A stretch of 64,000 nucleotides of DNA, taken from the NCBI GenBank assembly GCA_027575805.1, contig JANBPU010000004.1, positions 1-64,000 on the forward strand. Direction: 5' to 3'. This stretch comes from Mycoemilia scoparia. Its lineage: Eukaryota; Kickxellomycota; Kickxellomycetes; Kickxellales; Kickxellaceae. The position numbers and the translations under genes are program-made. Position 1 is the stretch's first letter. The number at the start of each line of letters is the position of its first letter. The notes beneath the pieces were generated by a model. The model was not told where the DNA came from. It saw only the letters and a list, made by a program, of their open reading frames with translations, and did no database searches. Shown piece after piece: positions 35,332 through 47,578 of the stretch.

Positions 35332-38300
35332 TTAACTATTTTTCCAGAGCATCCAAGAGTTACGCTTGTTGTTGGGTGGTGGGCTAGCGATCTTTTCAGC
35401 CATGCTGTCAACATTTCCAACATTGTTTGTGTTGATGTTGGGCGCGCCTCCTGCGGCCACCATTCCACTGTTACGGATGCCTCCGCCACCACGCAATGGC
35501 TTGGCTACTCTGGCGTAGGCAAAATTTTGCTGGTAGTTCATGTTGTAGCTGTTACCAGCGTTGTGGCCGCCATAGTGGCCAGCTCCTGCCATCGACTTTT
35601 CCAAGTTGCGCTGTTGCATGAGCTCATTGTACTTTTGCATGATCTGGTCTCTTTCTTTGCCAATGGACTCCAAACGGTGTTCAAGTGTCTGGATGCGATC
35701 TGTCCTGGCAGTCAATTTGCGCTCAGAAAGAGACAGTTCCTTCTTGAGGTCAGTGTTTTGAACAACCAATTCTTTTTGCATCATAGTCAGCTGAGCAATG
35801 TTCTTTTCAAGTAGAGCCATTCGTTGAGGTTGGGCCGGGTTGTTTACACGACGAGTGAGTTGGCCAACCTGCTCACGAGATTCATCAAGGGCCATTTCGA
35901 GCTCGATAATTTTTTCGCAGCGGTTCTGGACATCACGCATAAGAGACTTGCGCATGGTGTCGTATTCCAAGATACGCTGGGCCATGTCGCGACGCATCTG
36001 CTGCATTTCGCGTTCCTTGATGGCAATGTATTCGGCTGCAGTCTGTCCTTCTGGAAGCGACTGATGAAGAGAAGTGTCTCCTGTGGGCTTGGAATCAACC
36101 TCAGACTGCAGCTTCTTGTTCTTTGCTTCAAGCTCGTTCTTCTCGTTGCGAACAAGAGAGATGGTGCTGTTAAGAGCACTGATTTCTTCAGCCTTCTTGC
36201 GAACATCATCTCTGATCTTGTTGAGCTCTTCGCTCTGCTCATTGATTTTGGTAGTGTAATGCTGCTCAAGCATCTTCTTGAAACCAGAAATAGTTTCGTT
36301 TTCTCTTTCGGACCTCTCTTCGGCTGCAATTGACTTCTCGAGCATTTCTTCATACTCTTCAAGCAACTTGGTGTACTGAAGCTCAACTTCGTCTCTCTTT
36401 TGCAACAAGTGAGCGTTGGAAGATTGGAGCTCCATTGTAAGCTGTTTATATGTTTGGACTGTAGCTTCTTGCTCATCCACCTTCTTTCGGAGTTCAGCAA
36501 TAACCTGTATTTGCTTGTCGCTATCACCACCAGCATCCACAAGAGCATGAAGAAGGTTCGACATTCCTGACTCCTGCTGAGAAAGCCCGCGGGCTCCCTC
36601 CATTCCCTGGATCATGGCCGCCATGCGCTGGATCTTGATTTGTTCGCGGTCCTTCTCCTTCGAGGATGTAACACCATCGTCGCGAGAGCTGAGTTTGAGC
36701 GACTCAAGCTCGGACCTTACCCGCTCAAGCTCCTTTTTAATCTCATTATTGGTCTCATTAATACTCTCAATAGTTATTTTTGCTTCCTGGTGATCAAACT
36801 GCAGCTTTTCATAGTCGATCCTAAGCTGGTTAGACTCTGAGGTTAGCTTGGCATTGGTCTGTGTGAACTCGCTGTTTCCTTTCTTCAAGACATCTAACTC
36901 CTCTTTGAGATATTCTACATTCTTGGTCTGCTCAGCAAGTTCACGTTCTCTCTCTGACAACTGATCAGCAAGTTCGTTTTCGCGGCGAAGGAAGCCCTCA
37001 CGTTCATCATCGCCCATAGCAGTTGCAGGAGTGACGGGACGTGTGGAGGTGAGCTCAGCCATTATGGATTCGGTGACTCCAGATGGGGGAGTTGGCGAAG
37101 CCACTCTGCTGGATGAAGGGGTGCCAGTAGATGAAGCATCAGGGGGATAAGGGGACCCGTTAGATACTGATGCACGAGACAGGGCAGATTGGCGGCCACC
37201 AGTAGACGACCTTTGAGCAGCGCCAGCTGGAGCAGCAGGTGGCTTTTCTTCAGACCCACAAATCTTTTCCCAAGTGACATAGTTTTCAGGGTCAACAGTT
37301 TCTCCTGAACGCCAGGTCTTGACTTCACCTTCAAGTGCATTAATATACACTTGGAATTTGATGACTCTGTTGTTTGACTTCTTGAGAAGATTCTTGAGCT
37401 CAGCTGGACTGAGATCCTGATTAACTTTGGCCTTGTTCTTGATCGATTTGGCACGAGTACCGAATCGGAGAGTACTCATGGTTTCCTCGGCATTGAAGGA
37501 CGAGGGCGAGCAATTGATGACCAAGGTGGTGCGAGAGTTACCGCCAAGAGATTCCTGGAGAATACGGGTGAGTTTACTGTCACGGTATGGAATGTGTGTA
37601 GACTTTCCGTCAGTTAGAGCGTTGATGACCATACCAAGAGCAGAAAGAGACTTGTTGATCATCTTGGCTTCTTCTAACGTCTGTCCAGATGCACCGGTCT
37701 TACCGACCTTTTCCGAACCAGCCAAATCGACTAGAGAAAGGCGACCAGTCTTGGTTTTGCCATCGGTGGTGTTTTTCTGATGGATGGTTATCTGGAAAAT
37801 CGAGTGACTTCGCGAACTTTCAGCGTTCATGTCTATATAAAAGATCAAATGAATCATGGTAGTAAATAGAGGGAATTTTAGTCACAAGGGCAGTAATGTG
37901 TGCGCTGGTGATATGGTGTCAGATGGGCTTTTAATATACCCCTACGCTCTATCATTATAATTATCGGTCTGTGTTATGTACTTACTTGTATAAGCAACCA
38001 TGCGGTTCTTGGCACCCTGCTTCATGAGCTCATATACTTCACCAACACTGGCAACGAATATGCTAGAAAGACCCTTAACATATACGCCCTGGTTCTTGTT
38101 TTCATGAACCTGCAGGTTAGTAGACTGGCCAGGTTCTAATGGGCGAGCAGTTTACAAGAATTAGTTTTTGGACTCTGGGGTTATCTGGTTCCAATGTGTT
38201 TTCCAGTGATGATGAATATCATCAAACAATGGCGATATTGCTTTAGATGAAGAGGGAAGGGTACTTACTTTGCTCTAAAAGATCGCGGATCCTTTCCATA

Positions 38301-38973
38301 TAAATTTCCATATAAGACACTTCGACCATATATTCAAAGGTAGGAGGAGAGTCCATGATGTGGGTAAATATACCCTCCACAATCCGAGGAATCACACCCT
38401 TCAGGTTTTCGTCTTCGATATCGCCACCCATCATAGTGAAAGTTTTACCAGACCCGGTCTGACCATATGCGAAAACAGTGCCGTTGTAGCCATTAAATAC
38501 ATCGTCTAGGGTTGGTTTGATTGCAAATTCAAAGAATTCTCGCTGTGACGTCTCTTTTCCAAAACTGTAATCGAATGTGAAAGCACCCTTGATATCTTCA
38601 AACTATCAGCGGAAAGAGAGAATGGGTTATTGGTCATGTAAACAATATGCTTAGTATATATTGGCAATAAGGGTATGAGTGTTGTTGATGAGGGGAATTA
38701 AAACAAGCTTCAAAGAATCATATGGCATATATGAAGCTGAAAGTGGGTGTGTATGTGCGATGGAGCAATGCAATAGCAAAGCTCTTTGATGAACTGATAA
38801 AATGAAACACGCAAAGAGTGATAAGGGCCGATGCCAGGTATCGTGGGGCTTACCTTTAGGTTGACAGTGGTGTTGTCTGTAATCTCGACAATTTCTTCAC
38901 CACCTTCCTTAATCTCACGGGCATTTTGTGGACGGAAGCGTGCCAACACCTTGATGTTGTTTCCCTGCGACAT
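35332..38973 (-). CDS. Conventional kinesin (kinesin-1) heavy chain
   Basis: Plus-end-directed microtubule motor that carries vesicles toward hyphal tips. Four exons (38973-38854, 38602-38269, 38135-37986, 37832-35332) give 1034 aa in frame. Motor domain: [11 protein letters not shown] start, P-loop GQTGSGKT at 87-94, switch [10 protein letters not shown] near 205, switch II DLAGSEK near 238, then the NRVIKFQ-region neck. A Ser/Pro-rich linker follows (about 400-470), then long heptad coiled coil with Glu/Lys/Gln-rich segments to about residue 960 and a Gly/Asn-rich basic tail. A fungal kinesin-1 usually has about 930 aa, so the linker and tail are somewhat long. The switch I exon junction (ACA A|AC ATG AAC) restores the expected N-M-N. 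Introns 1-3 fall within the motor domain. Confidence 0.96.
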
Positions 38974-39876
38974 CTTCTATAAGCGCAAGTCTGAGGGGAC
39001 GCTAAAATGGAGAGAGGGCCAGGGGAAAGCTAGAGGAGAAGAAAGACTTGGAATGCAAGCCAAAGTATAACAAGAATGTTTCTAGTTGGTGGTTTAGGGT
39101 ATGCTGGGGTAGTAGTAGTAGTAGTTGGTGGTTTGTTGTTATTACTACTACTAGTAGTAGCAATTTGAGGACAATGCAATTTAGGATGTCAGGGAAATCT
39201 CAGAAAAAGGTTGACAAGTTTAAAAGGGGGTTTAAATTTCTATACTTATAGAGAAGGAAAAGTGAGGCTGGACTGAGGATTAGTGAGTAAAAATCCGCAA
39301 AATACTAATGACAGTCCTTTTTGTTGACTTGGAATAACAACATGAAGCAAGTTAACATGCCGAACTCATATCAGCACTAAACAAATGGAGCCAACCACAT
39401 AGTTTCCAGTGATTGGCTGCTTCATCCTTTGCCAGTATAGCAAGGCTAGTACAGCGAGCTCTTCACTTCACTGAAAGCTGGTTTTGTGGCTGACTGGTGA
39501 TCTGTACCATCGCACAATTGGCCTGATAATTGTACAGGCCTTATCCTGAAGCAAGCTTCTGTGAGCGTGTGTATGCCCTGACTCACTCGCTAGGAAATAG
39601 ATCATGTTGCTACTCCGCACAACAAGGATTTCAGATTGATTATTTTGGGGAGGTACAAAACCAAAACAAGGCATTATGAAGCTTCAAATATGAATACGAC
39701 AATAAGTGGCCATTCTTTGCCATTATTTTCAATGTTTATTGAGGGTGAGTTTGAGAATAATACCTTGCTTTTTAAGAGAGTGCTCGAAAAGCAGATTAGC
39801 TATAAAAAATACAATGTCAACACATCCTTTTGAAGGGGAGTGTGTGTGTATGTGTAGAAATACCACTTGGTCTTGA
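38974..39876. other. 0.9 kb spacer between kinesin and the ALKBH8-like gene
   Basis: Upstream region of kinesin and 3' region of the ALKBH8-like gene, both on the minus strand. It has GTA and ACT triplet tracts facing each other at 39111-39165, which could pair as a hairpin. No gene seen. Confidence 0.4.
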
Positions 39877-40890
39877 TTAGTTTGGCTCAGATTTGGCAGC
39901 CTTGCGCTCCTCCCTCAACCTCCTAACCACCTGGGAATTGTTGTCACATAGACCGGGGTAATTGCAGTGACAGGTCATGGACTCATTCAATGTGCGCATG
40001 GTCATAGACCAACGCTCTTGACGTTCACGAGCTTCGCCAGCAATCAAGTCCGAGCGACGAATACGAATAGCATGCTCCCAGCCATACCTGGCCTCTCCTT
40101 GCATGACGACCAGGCTGCAAGGCTCCAAGTCTTTTGTAATGATGGCTCGGGTTGCTGGGTGGCGGAAGTCCATGGCCACTGGTGTAAGCAGGGATATGAC
40201 GAGAACAGTGTCTTCAAACGATGTATGGGAGTCGGTATGAAAAGATATCCCTGACCCGACTGGATACTTTTGGATAGTGAGCTGGTTCACTTTCCCATTA
40301 AATGAAGGAACCTTTTCAGCAGCTCGCTCTATAAAGGGCAAAATCCACGATGGGAATTTCTCAGAAGCAACCAGGCTCTTGGATCCAATATGCTTAAGGT
40401 GGTAGTCGAAACTGTTTCCATAGTGTTTCTACAAAGAAGTGGCCATTTCGAATTCGTATTTACTCTGGGCTGCATTCTATTACAACACAGATTCCAGAGA
40501 ATTAATCAATTCACTTACCACAAAGCGCTCTTGGATTTTGAACCACCTTTTATCAGCAGATTGTACTGAGGCCCGCTTCCGCTCATCATCAGCCAAGATG
40601 CTCTCTATCATTGCTTTATGTTCCTCCAGTGTTATAAAGTTGGGAATGTAGTAGAACCCCACAGACTCGTCTAGAGTTACCTTGGCATTGCCTGTGCGCT
40701 GATATAGGTGTTTGTTTGCTATCTCGGCAAAATCAATGTGGTTTATGTATTCGAGGAACAGCGTCTTTCCATTGAACAAAGTGCAGGGCTTCTCATGTAG
40801 AGCATTTCGAGCAACCACTGCATCCTCGCCTCCGCGGAATACCACAAAGCTATAGGGCTACAATTAAGGCATCTAGTCAGTTAAAAAGCA

Positions 40891-40922
<32 letters not shown>

Positions 40923-41371
40923 TAATTCTATGGTTCATAAAGAACAGCCCATACCTTTCCGTGAAGCGTGACTACACGCTCAAAGTTCTTGAATGGCTTG
41001 AAAACAGCCTCCAATTGCTCTCCATCAACTCCACCTATGCTTGCATAGCCAGCATTAAGAACACACATGGTCTTGCGAGGATATTTCAGGAAGAGATTAT
41101 CCAGATCATCGCGTTTCTCCATATTTGAAAATGTAGCATAGCTCTCTTCCTTTTTCAATTGGATAAGTCTCTGAATTCTACGTTCTCTGCAACTTATTGA
41201 CTCCACGCCAGAATCGTTTCTTTCATCCCTTTCGGCGCTTCCTTTGAGTTTTTGCTGATAATTCCCTTCCTGACCAAAAATATCAACGGGATTCAACTTG
41301 AAAAACTGATCTGCAATCAGCATTGTGTATAAATGTTTACGCGTATATATCAATGGATCTTTGATATTCAC
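39877..41371 (-). CDS. ALKBH8: ALKBH8-like RRM plus 2-oxoglutarate/Fe(II) dioxygenase
   Basis: Probable tRNA wobble-uridine hydroxylase: in animals ALKBH8 hydroxylates mcm5U-type side chains. Three exons (41371-40955, 40857-40519, 40428-39877), all phase 0, give 435 aa. The RRM has its RNP1-like strand KPYSFVVFRGG spanning the first splice junction. The AlkB core contains IQKYPVGSGISFHTDSH, with Fe ligands His and Asp in HTD, and the distal His in GWEHAI, followed by basic residues. The C-terminus has the Cys/His zinc-like block CHCNYPGLCD, which matches the animal protein. The animal C-terminal Trm9-like methyltransferase domain is absent and the protein stops soon after CHCNYPGLCD; fungi usually encode Trm9 separately. 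A later in-frame Met (residue 17) is an alternative start. The substrate pathway overlaps with Elongator (ELP1 at 5015-9217). Confidence 0.88.
40898..40922. repeat. (TA)n microsatellite in an intron
   Basis: Pure TA repeats inside the first intron of the ALKBH8-like gene; similar tracts lie in the last dymeclin intron (about 45153-45177) and at about 45978-46000. Confidence 0.85.
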
Positions 41372-41593
41372 TCGTCCGTATCTATATTTAACAGGGGTTT
41401 CGTTTTTTCTATCTCTTGCTGTAAAGGCACCTCTTTTTACTCAAAGGAAAAGGGTTATGTAGAATGAAGACGAAGGTTTATTTCCCTAGGCAGATGCCCA
41501 TGGGTATATATGAAAAATAAGCAAGTGAATGCTATATGTCAATATGATGATATATGCTAAATTTTTTCATATCGCAGCATATAGGGGCGCCAT

Positions 41594-41616
41594 CACTAAT
41601 AATGCCGTTATTAGTG
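41594..41616. repeat. Perfect 9-bp hairpin
   Basis: CACTAATAA and TTATTAGTG separated by TGCCG, in the divergent spacer upstream of DYM. Its role is unknown; it could be a remnant of a terminal-inverted-repeat element or a transcript hairpin. Confidence 0.6.
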
Positions 41617-41910
41617 GCTGTTCCATATAGGGAATCGGGATATTCTAGGAGTGAGGTTAATGTACTACCTCTCCTAGGTCCTAGACCCAAGGACAGAGCT
41701 TAGGAGCTCCATAGATTAAGAACGGGAAGCAATCTCAAAACATTGCCAAGGATGCCAATGTTTTGCTTATAACTCTCCTACCATATCTTTTATCTATTCA
41801 TAATAATTTTTTAGAGTATAAGTAGTTTCATCCAAAATGAAGTGTAAAGAATGACCTAGGATAATAAATTTTATTTTTCTTTGGGGAAATGACAAAAGTG
41901 ACTAGCCTTT

Positions 41911-42034
41911 ATATTGGGCGGTTATTTTTGAAGTGTGAAAATTTACTAGTAAAACAGGACATCCATTTGACTGTGGTTTGCCCCTATAATCATTGCATAC
42001 CAAAATGTACCCTTCAAAGATTATTACCCATATA
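41911..42034. mobile_element. TIR element copy 5 (subtype A)
   Basis: The left end ATTGGGCGGTTATTTTTGAA mirrors the right end CCTTCAAAGATTATTACCCA continuing TATA. The interior TTTACTAGTAAAACAGGACA continuing TCCATTTG matches the reverse complement of copy 2 (16255-16366) with few mismatches. Confidence 0.72.
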
Positions 42035-42643
42035 AACACTGTTAAATGAGTAGACATTTTTGTCATTATTTTAAAAAAACTAGACCTTTTTATTTGCCCC
42101 TTTTTCTTTTTCAACTAGTAACTAATAGGGTACATTGCACATAGCTCCCCCAGTCGAGCCCCTGGGGGGGGCATAACTTCCAATAGATTTTTGGACCATG
42201 TGATTATTGAATTATGGGGAATAGCTTAAAAATCGATCAATGTTTTGCAACACACCACCTTACTGAAAGGGATCTTCCATTTAACATTGCTGTCTCCCAG
42301 CAGCAATGCTTTGTTTCCAAAAATAAAGAAGTAGCAGTTGGATATAAGGTTAGAGGCATAGCTGAAGCGAATACTCCAAAACCACTAACAACAATAAAGC
42401 TGTCATAATTTTTGAACACAAGCATGGAAATCAGAGCCATGTGTGTAACTGCTTCTCCACCTAAGCAGAGGATTCTTGGAACCAAAACATGACACTCATG
42501 CAATGTGTTTAAACAACAAAAGCCATATTGTCATCAATAACTCACCTTTGTGCTACTTGGCCTTCCCTACTCCACTAGTAATTTACGTCTTATACCTTAT
42601 CTAATATTTCAAGCACTCATTCTCCATTTGACTCTCCTTGTGA

Positions 42644-45600
42644 ATGTCAACCAACGACCAGAGTGTGCAACCCAGGCGTCCAAGTCACTCAGCAACGACA
42701 TTTTCTGCATCAGACAGCAATGGCGGTCAATTGTTTAGCATCAATTCACAAATATACCACAAGGGAATTCCCAATAATCAACCGGGCATTTTGTCTAGTA
42801 ATACGATGTTAGACAGAAAGACAGCAGTCAGACCACCGGTCACAAGTAGACTGTCTAGTTTGACAATAGACCCCAGAAAGAACTTGGACCTTCAGTTACC
42901 GAAAATGCGGGCTTCGAGGAGTGCCTCGGTATCGGATGGGTTTCTTGAGGCCCCTTCTGACTGGGATAAGCGGGAAGCCCAGTTCATGATGGATCTGTGC
43001 TCACCGAGATCAATGCCGCTCGATAGTCTTAATATCTGGAGAAATAGAGTAGCAGAGTTAACGTTCAACGACCATCCAACATCAAAGGAAGGCATTCGTG
43101 ACTTGGAATCATTTATCATTGGGTTGGGGCTTAACCTGGCTAACAATAACCATACGACAAAGAACCTTCAATCAGCGCTATTCCACTTTTCGCTTGAAAT
43201 GCAGTGTCTAAAAACTGTCGATTTTATGGGCAGCGTGAACAGACAACTGAGAAATTTGCTTCGAATAATTCATATTCTATTGAAGGGTCTGGTCTTGACT
43301 CATAATTTTCAGCAGATTTCAAAAATTATGTCAGATAACCCAATCCCAGATGCCATTATAACCAACATATCATCAAAGGCCTCGACAAGCGAAGATAACG
43401 CAATCCAAACGCACGCACTGAAGAGGATTATTGAAGGTAAGTTGTCAAGTCAAATATTATATTGTGTTGTTAGTATCTATAGTTGCTGTGCTGCTAAATT
43501 CGAGGCTCATTTAACATAATAGACAAGAGGCCGCGATATCAGCAGTTTTTGCATTATCTTCTTTTGGGAATAGCGAAGATAGATCCCAGTGCATCATACA
43601 ATAGTTATGCATTCATCTGTGACTGTATTTATACTGTGATATCTATCAGTGTTTCTCAGGTCGACCAAGAAAGGGTATTCCAGCCCATGAATCCAAACTT
43701 CTTTTTATACGAATTAATCGAAAATATTGGGCCTTCAACCTCATTACACGCCGATCATCCACCGGCATTCGAAGTTATTGAAAGGCTTATGGTACTCTCA
43801 ACCGATGCACCAGAACTTCCATCTGGAGGTGGTAAGTATTTCAAATACAATTGATAATTTTCATAATCCAGAGTCAAGCGCTTAACTTACAATGTCTTTA
43901 TTATTATTATTATTATTATTATAGGTCTTGTATATAGTGCATATAATTACTTTTTCTCTCAAGCAAGAAAAAGCGACGTTGGATCCAAATATCTTGAGCA
44001 GCGAGCAATATCTTTATTGCTATTATTAATATGCCAACCTGGTCCAAAAAACGACCCATCAAATAACCCATTCAAGACAGCATTGGGGAGTCTGGCTAAT
44101 AAACCACATGATTCTATGACAAGCTATCAAATATCCTTTCAAAAGATATTTACAAAGTTTTTAGAGTAAGTCAATGTGCTATATAACTATCATATAATTT
44201 CTACTTGGTTATAGTATTCACTAATGACTATTAACACTTTAATGCTATTTAGCAACCTTGAAAGTGAGGAGTATTCCTTGCTTTTATATACTCTAATTGC
44301 TTTTAATCCAGCATACACAGATTACTTGGCCGCTCGTACTGATCCAGATTCGCTGGTAAGATTTATATAAATATACAAATGTGTATTATATTATTCCATT
44401 TTCTCATTTAACCCAAAATACACCTTGATCACCTGTAGATCATACCTCTCCTTAAGGCCATCAGTACATCGCTAATCACAACAAAATCCACTCCCACGAA
44501 TGGACAGGGAGCTATACAGGCTAGCAGCCCTGCCGCATCTCCTGCTGCATCTCGCCGTGTGTCAGGAAAACAGACATTCAGCCCTGTCTCGCTCGAGCTA
44601 AATACTATTTCACAAATAGCAAATCAGTCTGGCACCAGTTTCCCGCTCCTTTATTGCTGGCTAGCTACTATACTTTACCTGTTTCGCGATGAGACTTTTA
44701 TAAAGGAGATACAGGAGTTTGTAAGCACCATTCCAGATATGTATATATTTAAAGTTGTCATATTGTCATTCAAAGGCCCGATTATTAAATTGGATGGATT
44801 TGGTTTAGACTATTGGTCCACAACCATGGATTACAACAAGAGCACAAAAGAAACAACCACTGTTATTATGTGTAATAACCGAAATAATTCAGGCATTTCA
44901 ACAAAATATTGTATCGATAAAGGTAGGCTGGCTTATTGGTAATTGAATATATAAAAATGTTTCTGTTTTAATAATTAGCTATTTCAAAGTTACTTATTTC
45001 TGCTTTGTTTAGGATTCTTACATTCATGTCCTTACGATTGGAATTCTGGCCAACAGCCTTCCCATCGCACAAGATCTTGACTCTTATACATCACAAAAGC
45101 TGTTAAAGTAAGAATACCATTTATTTATTATTGATATTTGATCAGGTACTCAATATATATATATATATATATATATGTATGCTCACCTTGAAATTTTCCT
45201 TGTAGAGTCATTGATATGATAAGCAAACGCTATGTCAAACTTAGTACAGCCCAAGAAAAGAACAAGGCACATCCCAAAATGCCAAATTTGGGCCTTCCAA
45301 ACACACAGTACCAAGACTATACTGATACAGCCATTGATGAAGAATGTCAGGTATACGAAAATACTCTTTTTATATTGCTCACGATACTGGATGCCACAGT
45401 TTACAGTAATCCCGAGAAAAACACAGACCTAATTTACAATTTGCTACAGTCGTCCAAACTATTTGTACCACTACGTGACAAACCATCACTGTCTCATATA
45501 GTCGATAGTCTTGATGTTATGATTGCCTATTTCCATGCACAACTTGCTACCAAGGTAAAAAGTTCATCCTCAGCACCTCCAGAAGAGGTACTCAAAATAA

Positions 45601-45845
45601 TTAGGCAGGCAGGACATGACCGAAGTTCAATAAATCTGGGAACAGGGTTTGATGCAGATACAATTTCGAAGCTAATCAATCTCAAGATCAAATCACGCCC
45701 GCGATTTGAACCAAGAGTTGATATACAGGTTGAATGGGAAGAATGGTCGTGCCCTTGGACATGGCTCATAATTGCTAAAAATTTACCAGTCGGACTAGAT
45801 CACCATAATGGGCATTTATTAGAGAACTGTGATTTAATTCAGTAA
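42644..45845 (+). CDS. DYM: Dymeclin (Golgi-associated)
   Basis: Peripheral Golgi protein needed for Golgi organisation and trafficking in animals (mutated in Dyggve-Melchior-Clausen syndrome); its fungal role is little studied. Eight exons (42644-43436, 43523-43831, 43925-44165, 44253-44355, 44439-44720, 44809-44922, 45013-45107, 45206-45845) sum to 858 aa in frame; human dymeclin has 669. Matching blocks: GGGLVYSAYNYFF, LLLYTLIAFNPAYTDYLAAR with TDPDSLIIPLLKA, LLLCVITEIIQAFQ, DSYIHVLTIGILAN. The excess is a Ser-rich N-terminal extension of about 100 residues and loops. Exon 6 was found by family likeness: the frame that simply continues exon 5 past its GTAAGC donor cannot join exon 7 in phase. 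A (TA)n tract lies in the last intron and an ATT tract in the second. Confidence 0.92.
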
Positions 45846-46261
45846 AGGATGTTGGTTGTTTATTTTATATTTTTTTGAATATGTATCTTGAATAATTTTT
45901 TATAATGGTTTAACAAAGTTCTTAGACTGTGTTATAATTATAGATTCTCCAGTTCATGATCTAGACCCCCTATTTGTGTATATATATATATATATATATA
46001 GTTAGAGAAGCATGCTATGCGAACCCTTTGTATTTGGGCAATATTTAGCTAAATTGGTGGGAGCGGCTTTTTAAATATCTTGCTGTTTGTTGGCGAATTC
46101 CAAGATGCTGTCTGAATGGTAATATCCAGTACTGTCCTTTGGTAGCATCATTGCCAAGAGCTGGATGCTCTCTGGGTTGTGGAAACCAAATGGTTGGTCT
46201 AATGATAATAGAAGTTGGACATTTATCATTTGTAGTTTATTTAATACTTAGATGGAATGAT
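45846..46261. other. Convergent spacer between DYM and the 2H phosphoesterase gene
   Basis: 3' ends of both genes, with a (TA)n tract at about 45978-46000. No gene seen. Confidence 0.45.
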
Positions 46262-47218
46262 TTAGTATTCTTTCTTGTGGTATTTACCTTCAAATGAGCC
46301 ATATACTGAGTGTGGAATACAAATATCCTGAGACATCCTAAAATTCTTATCTTGCTTGGTTGGCGTCTGTTCTCTTGCCTGGGCACCGGCTCTTTCGCTT
46401 ATTTTATTATTTGTGTCCCGCGCTTGGTCCTGCTGCACCTCACCTTGAATATTACCATCCTTCAATGCTTGTCTTTGTAGCCTCTTTATGTCTGAACCTC
46501 TCAACTTCATCAGTGTTGCATGTGGATTATACTTTGAGTTGTCAGTAATATTAATACCTGATTCAGAAAGCCTTTTTCTGAACTCATATGCTAAATCTAC
46601 CAGGCATTTTTTTGCCTGATTGTTTTCAAATTTAACATAAACTACTCTTCCTTTACCAAATGTGTTTATGCCATGAAGCTTTAGAGCAAAAGATTCAGAC
46701 GATAATTTGTTCCACCTTTCTATCAAATCTTGGCTATTTCTGAGGATCTCTGCTGCCTTTGGTACTGTTTCTGGAGCAAGATGCATTACCAAAAGGGTTA
46801 CATGGAACTATACAATTGGGAGGGGGGGGTTATTATAAATACCAAAAAGTTATAAATCTTGGAAGCGCTTTTGATAACCATTCATCAAAGAGGTTTAGGA
46901 TTTAGTGATTTTTGAAATATAAATACCTGTGCTGGCTTAATTAAGTAACGACTCCATTCTGGGTGATTCTGACTAACATTGTTGTAAAAGCCCTCTACAC
47001 AGTTGGTTACAGATTGCGAGTTTAGCCGAATCCCAAGAAAATAGTTTGGTATGATCCTTTCAATTCTCTAAAATTGTATGCTTTATATTAGCTAATATGT
47101 GTATAGTCTTGAGTCTATCAATGTTGGTTGGGTAGTCCCATTAAGTTACCTTTTTCATGTTTGTAAATTCGAATAAATTGGTAGATATTAAGCTATTTAA
47201 TTCCTTGTGCGACAACAT
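46262..47218 (-). CDS. AKAP7-like 2H phosphoesterase (2'-5' RNA ligase-like)
   Basis: Three exons (47218-47150, 47067-46927, 46807-46262), all phase 0, give 251 aa. The pair of H-x-T/S motifs typical of 2H phosphoesterases is present: FHVTLLVMHLA at the start of exon 3 and NPHATLMKL later. Between them is LHGINTFGKGRVVYVKFENN, which closely resembles the central domain of AKAP7 (AKAP18) and related proteins that hydrolyse 2'-5' or cyclic phosphodiesters. The N-terminal NYFLGIRLNS corresponds to the first strand. An insert rich in Gln/Arg/Lys replaces the usual linker before the last strands, and the C-terminus ends KYHKKEY. No PKA-anchoring helix is evident. Substrate unknown. Confidence 0.82.
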
Positions 47219-47578
47219 GATCTTTGTGCTTGCAGAAATGTAGTAGTTATGGAGCAAAATCTCGTATTTTCAATAATCAGGAAATCGACAATATTTTTTT
47301 TGGAATTGTACCCAAAGGCATCAATAAGCTATCAATTGATTTGATATATAAATAAATAGTTTTATTTGAATGGTAGTTACAGGAGTCGTTAAAACAAGTA
47401 TGACATCAATGGCATGAATACATGAATAATTCTAAACACTATTTTTCACAATGCATAAACGGTGGGTACAAAAAATTGGGGGTAAATAAAACTCCCCGCC
47501 AAGTTTGTCAATGAGACGAGAAAAATGAAATCAGGCTTGAATGATCATCCAGTGATTGTGAATTGATGCGGATAATGG
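47219..47578. other. Spacer upstream of the 2H phosphoesterase gene and 3' of the Akr1-like gene
   Basis: AT-rich, no gene or repeat recognised. Confidence 0.4.

Larger units (their letters stand above)
41372..42643. other. 1.27 kb spacer upstream of dymeclin
   Basis: Divergent promoters of the ALKBH8-like gene and DYM. It holds TIR element copy 5 (41911-42034), a perfect hairpin CACTAATAA/TTATTAGTG with a 5-nt loop (41594-41616) and an imperfect one at 41645-41677. No gene seen. Confidence 0.45.

Noticed and set aside
44721..44942. Continuation of the dymeclin exon 5 frame to a stop at 44942
   Set aside because: A GTAAGC donor at 44721 and the in-phase exon 44809-44922 restore the family block and link in frame to exon 7, which the continued frame cannot do.
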